A stretch of DNA of 64,000 nucleotides from Escherichia whittamii (GCF_014836715.1 NZ_JACSQI010000002.1:491136-555135); one strand, 5' to 3'. Shown: positions 26,963 to 35,124, numbered from the stretch's first letter. The notes: generated by a model not told the origin, from the letters alone. Numbers and translations: made by a program.

Positions 26963-27318
26963 GGTGCAGGATGACGGTCACGCGGCAGCAAAGCCTGACG
27001 GCAATGCAGGCCGCAGCCCGTCATGTAAGGGTGCTGGTTGTCAGCAGGTTATGAGTCAGCCGGGAAAACTCCGGCAAAGGTAAACCGTTCAGCCAGTGAA
27101 GGCCGTTGTCGTTAAGTGATGACGACAGAATCGTCCGGGGTGCAGGATGACGGCCACGCGGCAGCAAAGCCTGACGGCAATGCATGCCGCAGCCCGTCAA
27201 TGTAAAGGGCGCTGTCAGCCAGCAGGGTATGAGTTCACCGGGAAATTTCCGGCAAAAATAAGCCATTCAGCCAGTAAAGGCCGTTGCCGTTAAGCGATGA
27301 CGATGGAGCCGTCCGGTG
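26963..27318. repeat. Tandem duplication with 176-bp period
   Basis: Two adjacent diverged copies begin at 26963 and 27139 (GGTGCAGGATGACGG, then CACGCGGCAGCAAAGCCTGA, the GCCGCAGCCCGTCA block, a GCAGG-TATGAGT region, CCGGCAAA, AGCCAGT-AAGGCCGTTG and GATGACGA). A single inverted relative is in island A near 20100-20200. There is no coding potential; it lies between the recombinase and the Ner-like gene. Confidence 0.75.
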
Positions 27319-27536
27319 TATAAACTTCAGTCTCAGACGCGAGGGATTGGCGTCTCCGGCGTTTTCAGAGATCAACGCCAGTAAGGGCTGGTCATCCTGT
27401 AAACAGGCGCCTCTTTCAGACCATGAAGCATGGGCGTTGTCTACGACAACTATGATGCAAAAGGGAGATTACACCGTTATTTCTGACGCAGAAAGGGGAA
27501 TTTGTGAATGGCACACTGCCGCGCTTCGCTTGTCGT

Positions 27537-27579
27537 CTCCCGGAGTGCGATCAGCCACTGGCTGACCACACACCGGGAG
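27537..27579 (-). repeat. Conserved hairpin downstream of the Ner-like gene, copy B
   Basis: Arms CTCCCGGAGTGCGATCAG and CTGACCACACACCGGGAG pair at 15 of 18 positions around a 7-nt loop. It is homologous to 18762-18804 and has the same place relative to the Ner-like gene, but its neighbours differ: no PemIK-type pair follows here. Confidence 0.7.
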
Positions 27580-27638
27580 ATTCGATGTGACGGTATCAGT
27601 ATTCCTGATCGTTCAGCCATTCATCTCTGCTATCAGGC

Positions 27639-27887
27639 TCATTGTTTTCGCATGATCCTTTCTATGCGGTGGCCTTCTCCGTCGAAGTATCTGGAAGGCC
27701 AGATAATTTCTGGTGATATTTCCAGCGCATCGGCAATGAGTTTTTCTCCACGCGGCCACGGACGGCTGATGGCGTTTGCCAGCGTGGAAGAACTTAACCC
27801 TGCTTTGCGTGAGAGTGCCGCCATTGATGTTCCCTTTTTTCTTAATCCCGCGAAAATATCGGCAGGGTGCCAGTCTGGTTGCATCAT
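27639..27887 (-). CDS. Ner/Nlp-like DNA-binding regulator, copy B
   Basis: 82 aa with the same helix-turn-helix as copy A (MAALSRKAGLSSSTLANAIS) and the WPRGEKLIADALEISPEIIWPSRYF signature. I chose the ATG at 27887, which overlaps the stop of the 156-aa-type gene exactly as in island A; the longer frame upstream is a shadow of that gene. It is probably a regulator of the island. Confidence 0.85.
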   Translation of the reverse strand: MMQPDWHPADIFAGLRKKGTSMAALSRKAGLSSSTLANAISRPWPRGEKLIADALEISPEIIWPSRYFDGEGHRIERIMRKQ

Positions 27888-28345
27888 GCCGTCACCCCGC
27901 TGATCGCCTGCACGCCATCGGCGGTGCGTATCCAGTGCGGGGCTTTCAGACCGTCGGCAAAATACCAGACCAGATCGCACAACAGCCCGGTCAGCGTCGT
28001 TTCGGTTTCCGGCAGCAGCGAGCGCCCGTTCAGTACCTGCGTCAGCGCGAGACAGTAATCACAGAGCAGATCGGCATCAGGGGCAAAATCGGGTGAAATA
28101 TCGGGGAGCGTGTCCACAGTAAAGCGTTCGATCAGATGCGGCGGGATCGGCTCGCCCAGCGTGGGGCGCAGTAGCGCAAGGCAGGCGTTAAGCCTGCCGC
28201 AGAGCGCCATTTTCAGCGCCGGATCGTGGCATTCAAGCAGGTTTTCAGCAAAGCGATCACAATAATTCGCCAGATCGGTGAAATCAGTGGCGGCGTTGAA
28301 AGGAACAGACAGTAAATCATTGTCAGGGGTGAGGATTGTAGCCAT
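27884..28345 (-). CDS. Island protein of unknown function (153 aa), copy B
   Basis: This paralog of 17996-18466 starts with MATILTPDNDLLSVPFNAAT and lacks the three-residue LLD insert near residue 11 of copy A. It is acidic and mostly helical, with no motif recognised. It overlaps the Ner-like start by 4 bases. The leader (28346-28482) keeps a long GC-rich identity with the island A leader. Confidence 0.75.
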   Translation of the reverse strand: MATILTPDNDLLSVPFNAATDFTDLANYCDRFAENLLECHDPALKMALCGRLNACLALLRPTLGEPIPPHLIERFTVDTLPDISPDFAPDADLLCDYCLALTQVLNGRSLLPETETTLTGLLCDLVWYFADGLKAPHWIRTADGVQAISGVTA

Positions 28346-28654
28346 AGGGCTGCCTCCAGTAAGTGATTGTCTAAACCACCACCGAAGAGACCAATCTTGC
28401 GGGTGGTGGAACCGGACGGAGTTGGTCTTACCAGCCTTACTGGACACTGGCGCGTCTTGCGACGCCCCCGCCCGGCCCACCATTGAGATGTGACCGATTG
28501 GACAACATAAAAAAGCGCAATGCGCGCTATATGTCGCCAGTAAGGTTTATATTCAGGAGACCAATCCCGGCACCTGATTATGCAGGTGCGGGCAAAAGAT
28601 ACAGCGATAAGTCATTAACGGCAAGGGGATTTACTGGAAGGCAGATCGCAGGAA

Positions 28655-28731
28655 ATAAAAAACCCCGCTGGTGAGGCAGGGTTCTTTATTTTTCGTCCTC
28701 AGGCTGCGGATGGCGACCTGAGCGGCGTTGC
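28655..28731 (-). ncRNA. Candidate Orz-type antisense antitoxin RNA
   Basis: Divergent from zorO. A -10-like TATTGT (minus strand, 28735-28740) with a weak -35 TTAAAC 17 bp upstream would start an RNA of about 75 nt ending in a terminator (AACCCTGCCTCACCAGCGGGGTT, then T run, 28656-28680). At its 5' end the RNA carries GCGCAACGCC, perfectly complementary to GGCGTTGCGC in the zorO leader (28965-28974). This is the arrangement of the zor-orz type I systems, in which Orz pairs with the toxin mRNA. Confidence 0.6.
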
Positions 28732-28849
28732 GCGACAATACAATCCTAGCAGAATAAGTTTAACCCGCTTTGTTTCCCGTTGCAAACAAACGCTCCCGGT
28801 CTTTTAATGCCAGACGCTGGGTTTATCACGTTTCAGGCCAGACCGATTT

Positions 28850-28899
28850 CAAGCCCTGACTGCCGGACGGGTGGTGCCGCAGGCAGTGCCCCGGTCTGG
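28850..28899 (-). ncRNA. Second Orz-like promoter and antisense segment
   Basis: The motif ACAATCCTAGCAG and its -10 box occur twice: 28740-28752 and 28911-28923. An RNA from the second promoter (start near 28899) would include the complement of CAGGCAGTG (28880-28888), which also occurs in the zorO leader at 28941-28949. No terminator is evident, so the 3' end is not known; the interval given is illustrative. Confidence 0.4.
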
Positions 28900-28994
28900 A
28901 GCGTGATAATACAATCCTAGCAGATGTGATCCTGCACCGACAGGCAGTGTAAGGGTAAGATGCAGGCGTTGCGCTCCTTTCAAAAGGAGAGCGG

Positions 28995-29084
28995 ATGGAC
29001 ACGTTGACGCATAAGCTGATTGTGCTCATCGCCGTACTGGAGCTTTTACTGGCTCTGCTGCGGCTGATTGATCTGTTGAAATAA
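28995..29084 (+). CDS. zorO: ZorO-like type I membrane toxin (29 aa)
   Basis: The encoded MDTLTHKLIVLIAVLELLLA followed by LLRLIDLLK is a single hydrophobic helix with a Lys end, differing from the E. coli O157:H7 ZorO toxin, as I remember it, at about three positions. An AAGGAG RBS is 6 bases upstream. ZorO inserts in the inner membrane and causes loss of potential when not silenced by its Orz antisense RNA. The long GC-rich leader contains two stretches complementary to candidate Orz RNAs. It lies 65 bp before the integrase 3' end, convergent with it. Confidence 0.85.
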   Translation: MDTLTHKLIVLIAVLELLLALLRLIDLLK

Positions 29085-29098
29085 TTCTCAGATTGAAA

Positions 29099-29132
29099 CG
29101 CACCAAAGGGGAAACACCGGTTTCCCCTTTAA
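29099..29132. terminator. Bidirectional terminator between zorO and integrase
   Basis: AAAGGGGAAAC-ACC-GGTTTCCCCTTT is a 12-bp-stem hairpin (29105-29130) flanked by A- and T-rich ends, placed between the convergent zorO and integrase genes. Confidence 0.75.
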
Positions 29133-29148
29133 TAAATACGCTGTTTGA

Positions 29149-30411
29149 TTACGACGCCTGTTTCAGGCGGCGGGCATACTGGTAAGCCGAGACATACTCG
29201 CCATTATTTGCATCAAGATAATCTGACCACCACTGCATCATCTCGATCCGTTCCTCCAGATATTCAGCCTTGTGGATATAAGCCGCACGCACGCTGTTTC
29301 TTTCCTGGTGGCTCATCTGCTTTTCAATGGCTTCTTTGCTCCACAACCCCGACTCACTGAGCGCACTGCACGCCATCGCCCGGAAACCATGCCCACAGAC
29401 ATCTTTTTTAGTGTCATAGCCCATTACGCGCAGCGCCTTATTCACGGTGTTGTCGCTCATGCACTTGTCCTGGTCGTACTCGCCGGGGAAAATAAAGGGC
29501 AGATGCCCGGAGAGGGCTTCGATCTGTTTGAGGATCGCAATCGCCTGATCCGACAGCGGCACAATATGCTGAATTTTCATTTTCGTACCACGATAAGAGA
29601 AGCGCACGTTTTCGATCTGCTCGCGTTCTTCCGGGATCACCCACAGTTTTTGCTGCCAGTCGATTTCACTCCAGCGGGCAAAGCGCAGTTCGCTGGAGCG
29701 CACAAAAAACATCAGCGACAGCTTAAGGGCGTATTTTGTCAGCAGCCTGCCGCAGTAGCTGTCCGTGCGGGTTAAAAGCTCAGGCAGTTTGTCCAGCGAC
29801 AGAGCCGGATAGTGATTCTTTTCTGGCGCGGCAAACTCACCGTCCAGATACAGCGCCGGGTTCGCTTTGAGCAGTTTCTTTTTCATCGCGTAGTGCATGA
29901 TATCGGTGACGTAGTTTTTCAGCCGCACGGTGATTTCCAGAAAGCCTTTGCTCTCCACTTTGCGCAGTGTGAATAACAAATCCTCCGTTTCGATTTCCTC
30001 GATAAGGCGATCCCCGATATCCGGGAAAACATACATTTCCAGCCTGCGCATAACCGTTTTCGCGTAATGCTCAGACCAGCGTTTGTGCTCGCCATGCCAG
30101 TTAGTGGCGATCTGGCTGAACGTCTGCCCGTTTTTCCGCTTCTGCTTCTCCGTCTGCTTCACCGCAGCAGGATCGACGCCTGCATGAATGTTATTGCGTG
30201 CTGCTTCGCGCAGGCGGCGAGCCTGCAACAGGGAGATCTCCGGGTAGGGGCCAAAGGCCAGTTTTTTCTCTTTCCCGTCGATGCGGTACTTCATGTACCA
30301 GAGTTTTGAGCCATTAGGTTTGATTAACAGGTACAGTCCAGAACTGTCTGTCATTTTGAAGGGTTTGTCAGAAGATTTAGTCTTGCGAATAGCGGTGTCT
30401 GTTAATGCCAT
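29149..30411 (-). CDS. P4-type site-specific integrase of island B
   Basis: This 420-aa tyrosine recombinase starts at the ATG at 30411 (MALTDTAIRKTKSSDKPFKM). Domains: DUF4102 arm-binding (SSGLYLLIKPNGSKLWYMKY), core-binding from about 105, catalytic domain with VRSSELRFARW, CGHGFRAMACSAL, MSHQERNSVR and the Tyr in AAYIHKAEYLE. It lies 166 bp from asnT, the position of int in tRNA islands. Its N-terminus is nearly identical to the integrase remnant next to asnV (39507-39674), so the same element family entered both tRNA genes. Confidence 0.94.
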   Translation of the reverse strand: MALTDTAIRKTKSSDKPFKMTDSSGLYLLIKPNGSKLWYMKYRIDGKEKKLAFGPYPEISLLQARRLREAARNNIHAGVDPAAVKQTEKQKRKNGQTFSQIATNWHGEHKRWSEHYAKTVMRRLEMYVFPDIGDRLIEEIETEDLLFTLRKVESKGFLEITVRLKNYVTDIMHYAMKKKLLKANPALYLDGEFAAPEKNHYPALSLDKLPELLTRTDSYCGRLLTKYALKLSLMFFVRSSELRFARWSEIDWQQKLWVIPEEREQIENVRFSYRGTKMKIQHIVPLSDQAIAILKQIEALSGHLPFIFPGEYDQDKCMSDNTVNKALRVMGYDTKKDVCGHGFRAMACSALSESGLWSKEAIEKQMSHQERNSVRAAYIHKAEYLEERIEMMQWWSDYLDANNGEYVSAYQYARRLKQAS

Positions 30412-30493
30412 AGCGTGGGGGCTCCGTTTGCTCACCGAACCGTGAGGCCCCTGATTAGGCCCCCAAAAACTATGGATTTCAAGAAACCCGGCA

Positions 30494-30523
30494 GCCTCTT
30501 GCGAGACAACCGGGTAAAGATAA
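30494..30523 (-). terminator. Hairpin between asnT and island B integrase
   Basis: ACCCGGTTGTCTCGC-AAGAGGCTGCCGGGTTTCTTG read leftwards forms a GC-rich stem with a T-rich tail and would stop asnT read-through. A homologous hairpin follows asnV at about 39416-39446. Confidence 0.6.
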
Positions 30524-30577
30524 GTTCTTGTTTTTTAACTATCTTGAGACTTATAGAGATGTCTCAAAACTAAAATC

Positions 30578-30653
30578 TGGCTCCTCTGACTGGACTCGAA
30601 CCAGTGACATACGGATTAACAGTCCGCCGTTCTACCGACTGAACTACAGAGGA
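30578..30653 (-). tRNA. asnT: tRNA-Asn(GUU), asnT position
   Basis: A 76-nt gene with CCA encoded, identical to the other three Asn tRNAs in the window. The anticodon GTT sits in ACTGTTAAT. Its 3' end is the attachment site of islands A and B. Assigned to asnT because mtfA and serU are next to it. Confidence 0.97.
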
Positions 30654-30753
30654 ATCGTGAGAACGAGGCGAATATTACTTAGCAGCGCAGCGAGTGTCAA
30701 CACTAAAATTCGCAAGCCATTTCAATCGGTTAATTAAGCAACAAAATTTATAT

Positions 30754-31551
30754 TTAATGAACATTTGGTACTGAACAGGAGTCTGGCCCATTGGCATTTC
30801 GTAGCCGTTGTAATGGATCCTGTTTATAAAATTGGCAGAAGCGTTGCCACAGCGAAGGGAAGCGTGGCGCAAAAAGCTCGGGTGCACTAAAAAAGTATTC
30901 GGAAAGCACGGCAAAACATTCTGCTGGGTCACTGGCAGCATAAGCATCGATGCTGGAGGCATTTTCGCCCACTAACTCAATTTCTTCCTGAATGTTATCC
31001 ATCGCAGCATGAAGATCGTGTTCCCATCCAGCGACCTCACGTAAAGAAATAAAGGGAACCCCACTGGCGCGATCGCCATTTCGTGTATCCAGTTTATGTG
31101 CAACTTCGTGGATAATCAGATTAAAGCCCGAGGCATCGAAAGAATCTTGTATATCGAGCCAGTTCAGCACAATTGGGCCCTGCTGCCAGCTTTGTCCTGA
31201 TTGAACGATACGCTGATTATGCACCAGCCCTATATCGTCTTCCCATTCATCGTCTACCACAAATGGCGCAGGATAAATTAGCACTTCATGAAAACCATCC
31301 AGCCATTCCAGTCCAAGCTCCAGGACAGGCAAGCAGAAAAGTAAGGCGATGCGACTACTTTTCAATGCATCAAGTTCAAATCCTTGTAGCGGAACCAGTC
31401 TTTTTTGCTGCAAAAAACGTTCGGCAAGAGTGACTAGTTTGCTTTGCTCCTGCTCTGTCAGACATGTCAAAAGAGGTATCGCCAGAGCTTCCTTCCATGG
31501 GAGCGTATGTTCATGATCTGTTTCTTGTACTTTCCAGGGCCACTTAATCAT
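30754..31551 (-). CDS. mtfA: MtfA, Mlc titration factor (zinc metallopeptidase)
   Basis: This 265-aa cytosolic protein binds and inactivates the glucose repressor Mlc, raising ptsG expression, and has aminopeptidase activity activated by Mlc. The gluzincin motif HEVAH (in [12 protein letters not shown], about residues 149-153) and the downstream Glu in [15 protein letters not shown] are present. I chose MIKWPWKV as the start, the K-12 start; the frame runs 13 codons further upstream. In K-12 this gene, as I recall, faces the opposite way relative to hchA and shiA. Confidence 0.95.
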   Translation of the reverse strand: MIKWPWKVQETDHEHTLPWKEALAIPLLTCLTEQEQSKLVTLAERFLQQKRLVPLQGFELDALKSSRIALLFCLPVLELGLEWLDGFHEVLIYPAPFVVDDEWEDDIGLVHNQRIVQSGQSWQQGPIVLNWLDIQDSFDASGFNLIIHEVAHKLDTRNGDRASGVPFISLREVAGWEHDLHAAMDNIQEEIELVGENASSIDAYAASDPAECFAVLSEYFFSAPELFAPRFPSLWQRFCQFYKQDPLQRLRNANGPDSCSVPNVH

Positions 31552-31644
31552 CGTTTTGCTCGCAAACTCGTCACTTGAACAAAATTGCACGGACAGGGAC
31601 TGTTAAAATGCCAAATTTCCTGGCATCATGGCAACCATCTGAAC

Positions 31645-31734
31645 GGAGAGATGCCGGAGCGGCTGAACGGACCGGTCTCGAAAACCGGAGTAGGGGCAAC
31701 TCTACCGGGGGTTCAAATCCCCCTCTCTCCGCCA
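31645..31734 (+). tRNA. serU: tRNA-Ser(CGA)
   Basis: A 90-nt class II tRNA with a long variable arm, anticodon CGA in GTCTCGAAAAC, and encoded CCA. It decodes UCG and is the supD gene of K-12. Confidence 0.97.
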
Positions 31735-32081
31735 ATCATTCAAGCAATTAGCTCGCCTGGTGTCAGTGACACAAATCCCATTAGGAAAATTCAAAAAAAT
31801 CCATCAGAGAAAAATAGTGTCAGACGAGTATGCGTTGTGGCTTTAGCATTCACATTTTTCTGTCCAACGCGGTTATGATATGCAACTGAACTCATAATTA
31901 TGTATCGTTTCCAGCATATTACAGTCCCCCCCTTCCGGACCTTCATCCTCAGTTTCTGACATAAAAACATTTGCAGATGCTTTCTGTCGCGGTAGTCTCA
32001 TTAGGCTCGTTTATAGATCGACGGCAATGTGAGTTACCTTTTCCATACTAATTATAAAAAGACAGTACAAACAGGATCACT
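31735..32081. other. Region between serU and shiA
   Basis: 347 bp, AT-rich, no gene. It joins serU directly to shiA, whereas in K-12 asnT and yeeJ lie next to shiA, so a rearrangement junction falls here. I see no IS end or tRNA remnant. Confidence 0.4.
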
Positions 32082-33398
32082 ATGGACTCCACGCTCATCT
32101 CCACGCGTCCCGATGAAGGAACGCTTTCGTTAAGTCGCGCCCGACGCGCTGCGTTAGGCAGTTTCGCGGGTGCCGTCGTCGACTGGTATGATTTTTTACT
32201 CTATGGCATTACCGCCGCATTAGTGTTTAATCGCGAGTTTTTCCCGCAGGTAAGCCCTGCAATGGGAACGCTCGCCGCATTTGCCACCTTTGGTGTCGGT
32301 TTCCTTTTCCGTCCGCTCGGTGGTGTCATTTTCGGCCATTTTGGCGACCGCCTGGGGCGTAAGCGCATGTTGATGCTTACCGTCTGGATGATGGGCATCG
32401 CCACTGCATTGATCGGCATTCTCCCTTCGTTCTCAACTATTGGCTGGTGGGCACCAATTTTACTGGTGATGCTGCGAGCTATTCAGGGATTTGCTGTTGG
32501 CGGCGAATGGGGAGGCGCTGCGCTGCTGTCCGTTGAGAGCGCGCCCAACAACAAAAAAGCCTTTTACAGTAGCGGCGTCCAGGTTGGTTACGGAGTAGGG
32601 TTACTCCTTTCAACCGGACTGGTTTCACTGATCAGTATGCTGACAACTGACGAGCAATTTTTAAGCTGGGGTTGGCGCATTCCTTTCCTGTTTAGCATCG
32701 TACTGGTGCTGGGTGCATTGTGGGTGCGCAATGGCATGGAGGAGTCCTCTGAATTTGAACAACAGCAGCATAATCAAGCGGCAGTGCAAAAACGCATCCC
32801 GGTTATCGAAGCTCTGTTACGGCATCCCGGCGCTTTCCTTAAGATTATTGCGCTGCGACTGTGCGAGTTGCTGACGATGTATATCGTTACCGCCTTTGCA
32901 CTTAACTATTCGACCCAGAATATGGGGCTGCCGCGCGAATTGTTCCTCAATATTGGTTTGCTGGTGGGGGGATTAAGCTGCCTGACAATTCCCTGTTTTG
33001 CCTGGCTTGCTGACCGCTTTGGCCGCCGCAAGGTTTATATTACAGGTGCATTAATCGGGACATTAAGCGCATTTCCGTTCTTCATGGCGCTTGAAGCTCA
33101 GTCCATTTTCTGGATAGTTTTCTTCTCCATTATGCTGGCGAATATTGCACATGACATGGTGGTTTGTGTGCAACAACCGATGTTCACCGAGATGTTTGGT
33201 GCCAGTTATCGCTATAGCGGCGCTGGCGTCGGATATCAGGTTGCCAGCGTGGTAGGCGGCGGATTTACACCTTTTATTGCCGCCGCTCTCATTACTTATT
33301 TTGCTGGAGACTGGCATAGTGTCGCCATTTATTTGCTGGCAGGCTGCCTGATTTCCGCAATAACCGCTCTGTTGATGAAAGACAATCAACGCACTTGA
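32082..33398 (+). CDS. shiA: ShiA shikimate/dehydroshikimate proton symporter
   Basis: A 438-aa inner-membrane transporter of the major facilitator superfamily (metabolite:H+ symporter group, like ProP and KgtP) with twelve predicted membrane segments. The MFS loop 2-3 motif is seen as GHFGDRLGRKRML, with its counterpart ADRFGRRKVYI in the second half, and the sugar-porter-like WYDFLLYG in TM1. It matches the K-12 protein with about a dozen substitutions as I recall. A start ATG with an RBS-like AGGATC lies upstream. Confidence 0.96.
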   Translation: MDSTLISTRPDEGTLSLSRARRAALGSFAGAVVDWYDFLLYGITAALVFNREFFPQVSPAMGTLAAFATFGVGFLFRPLGGVIFGHFGDRLGRKRMLMLTVWMMGIATALIGILPSFSTIGWWAPILLVMLRAIQGFAVGGEWGGAALLSVESAPNNKKAFYSSGVQVGYGVGLLLSTGLVSLISMLTTDEQFLSWGWRIPFLFSIVLVLGALWVRNGMEESSEFEQQQHNQAAVQKRIPVIEALLRHPGAFLKIIALRLCELLTMYIVTAFALNYSTQNMGLPRELFLNIGLLVGGLSCLTIPCFAWLADRFGRRKVYITGALIGTLSAFPFFMALEAQSIFWIVFFSIMLANIAHDMVVCVQQPMFTEMFGASYRYSGAGVGYQVASVVGGGFTPFIAAALITYFAGDWHSVAIYLLAGCLISAITALLMKDNQRT

Positions 33399-33499
33399 TA
33401 GCCTGGCGAAGATCGTCCGATCTTCGCCTTACACTTTTGTTTCACATTCCTGTGACATACTATCGGAAGTGCGGTAATTGTATGGAACAGGAGAGACAT

Positions 33500-34954
33500 A
33501 TGAATAATAAGGGCTCCGGTCTGACCCCAGCTCAGGCACTGAATGAACTTGAAGCGCTGTATGAGCAATCTGTAGTCGCTTTACGCAACGCCATTGGCAA
33601 ATATATTAAAAGTGGCGAATTGCCTGATGAAAACGCCCGAAAACACGGTCTTTTTGTCTATCCATCATTGACCGTGACCTGGGACGGTAGCGCAACAAAC
33701 CCTCCCAAAACACGCGCGTTTGGTCGTTTTACTCACGCTGGCAGCTACACCACCACCATCACCCGCCCTGCTCTCTTTCGTTCATATCTTAATGAACAAT
33801 TAACTCTGCTGTACCAGGATTATGGTGCCCATATTTCCGTGCAACCGTCAGAGCATGAAATTCCTTATCCGTATGTCATCGACGGCTCAGAGCTGACGCT
33901 TGATCGCTCAATGAGCGCTGGATTAACTCGCTATTTCCCGACAACCGAACTGGCACAAATTGGCGATGAAACGGCAGACGGCATTTATCATCCAACGGAA
34001 TTCTCCCCGCTATCGCATTTTGATGCACGCCGGGTAGATTTTTCCCTCGCACGGTTACGCCATTATACGGGTACGCCAGTCGAACATTTTCAGCCGTTCG
34101 TCTTGTTTACCAACTACACACGTTATGTGGATGAATTCGTACGTTGGGGATGCAGCCAGATCCTTGATCCTGATAGCCCCTACATTGCCCTTTCTTGTGC
34201 CGGCGGGAACTGGATCACCGCTGAAACCGAAGCACCTGAAGAGGCAGTTTCCGATCTTGCATGGAAGAAACACCAGATGCCCGCATGGCATTTAATCACT
34301 GCCGATGGCCAGGGTATTACTCTGGTGAATATTGGCGTGGGGCCGTCAAATGCCAAAACTATCTGCGATCATCTGGCGGTGCTACGCCCGGATGTCTGGT
34401 TGATGATTGGTCACTGTGGAGGATTACGTGAAAGCCAGGCTATAGGAGATTACGTACTTGCGCATGCTTATTTACGCGATGACCACGTTCTTGATGCGGT
34501 TCTGCCCCCCGATATTCCTATTCCGAGTATTGCTGAAGTGCAACGTGCACTTTACGACGCCACCAAACTCGTCAGCGGCAGGCCGGGTGAAGAAGTTAAA
34601 CAGCGGCTACGTACTGGAACTGTAGTAACCACTGATGACAGGAACTGGGAGTTACGCTACTCAGCTTCTGCACTTCGTTTTAATTTAAGTCGGGCCGTGG
34701 CGATTGATATGGAAAGTGCCACCATTGCAGCACAAGGATATCGTTTCCGCGTACCCTACGGGACGCTACTGTGTGTTTCAGATAAACCGTTGCATGGTGA
34801 GATTAAACTTCCCGGTCAGGCTAACCGTTTTTATGAAGGCGCAATTTCCGAGCACCTGCAAATTGGCATTCGGGCGATAGACTTACTGCGCGCAGAAGGC
34901 GACCGACTACATTCGCGTAAACTGCGAACCTTTAATGAACCACCGTTCCGATAA
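33500..34954 (+). CDS. amn: AMP nucleosidase Amn
   Basis: This 484-aa cytosolic enzyme hydrolyses AMP to adenine and ribose-5-phosphate and is regulated by ATP and phosphate. The C-terminal nucleoside-phosphorylase-like domain is clear: NIGVGPSNAKTICDHLAVL, WLMIGHCGGLRES and AIDMESATIAAQGY with the catalytic Asp/Glu. The N-terminal about 180 residues are the Amn-specific domain. The start at 33500 (MNNKGSGLTP) has GGAGAG upstream and matches K-12; the frame is open further upstream to 33395. Confidence 0.96.
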   Translation: MNNKGSGLTPAQALNELEALYEQSVVALRNAIGKYIKSGELPDENARKHGLFVYPSLTVTWDGSATNPPKTRAFGRFTHAGSYTTTITRPALFRSYLNEQLTLLYQDYGAHISVQPSEHEIPYPYVIDGSELTLDRSMSAGLTRYFPTTELAQIGDETADGIYHPTEFSPLSHFDARRVDFSLARLRHYTGTPVEHFQPFVLFTNYTRYVDEFVRWGCSQILDPDSPYIALSCAGGNWITAETEAPEEAVSDLAWKKHQMPAWHLITADGQGITLVNIGVGPSNAKTICDHLAVLRPDVWLMIGHCGGLRESQAIGDYVLAHAYLRDDHVLDAVLPPDIPIPSIAEVQRALYDATKLVSGRPGEEVKQRLRTGTVVTTDDRNWELRYSASALRFNLSRAVAIDMESATIAAQGYRFRVPYGTLLCVSDKPLHGEIKLPGQANRFYEGAISEHLQIGIRAIDLLRAEGDRLHSRKLRTFNEPPFR

Positions 34955-34962
34955 TGAGTTCA

Positions 34963-34996
34963 GATCCTTTGCGTCATGAAAAGATGCGAAGGATTT
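34963..34996 (+). terminator. Terminator after amn
   Basis: Stem ATCCTTTGCGTC / GATGCGAAGGAT with a 7-nt A-rich loop and TTTGATT tail, 9 bp after the amn stop. Confidence 0.7.
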
Positions 34997-35012
34997 GATT
35001 AAGTAACAAAGC

Positions 35013-35040
35013 AAAAAGCCCGCTATAAAAGCGGGCTTTT
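35013..35040 (-). terminator. asnW terminator
   Basis: Symmetric AAAAGCCCGC / GCGGGCTTTT hairpin 9 bp beyond the tRNA 3' end; can act in both directions. Between the amn terminator and this hairpin there is no room for yeeN, which lies here in K-12. Confidence 0.85.
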
Positions 35041-35048
35041 CAGAAATT

Positions 35049-35124
35049 TGGCTCCTCTGACTGGACTCGAACCAGTGACATACGGATTAACAGTCCGCCG
35101 TTCTACCGACTGAACTACAGAGGA
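35049..35124 (-). tRNA. asnW: tRNA-Asn(GUU), asnW position
   Basis: 76 nt, identical to asnT/U/V, between amn and yeeO. Its native terminator is directly adjacent, so this copy is not occupied by an island. Confidence 0.97.

Larger units (their letters stand above)
24004..30593 (-). mobile_element. Outer asnT integrative island (island B)
   Basis: It is bounded by the 16-bp att copies at 24004 and 30578 (the latter inside asnT), with its P4-type integrase at 29149-30411 next to the tRNA. Cargo: DarT1-NADAR-type toxin-antitoxin, a second tyrosine recombinase, the Ner-like module and a ZorO-type locus. At about 6.6 kb it has no transfer or packaging genes. It has the same polarity as island A, as expected if two elements entered the same tRNA one after the other. 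Confidence 0.85.

Noticed and set aside
7049..30593. Yersinia high-pathogenicity island at asnT
   Set aside because: asnT is its usual site, but no yersiniabactin genes (irp, ybt, fyuA) are present.
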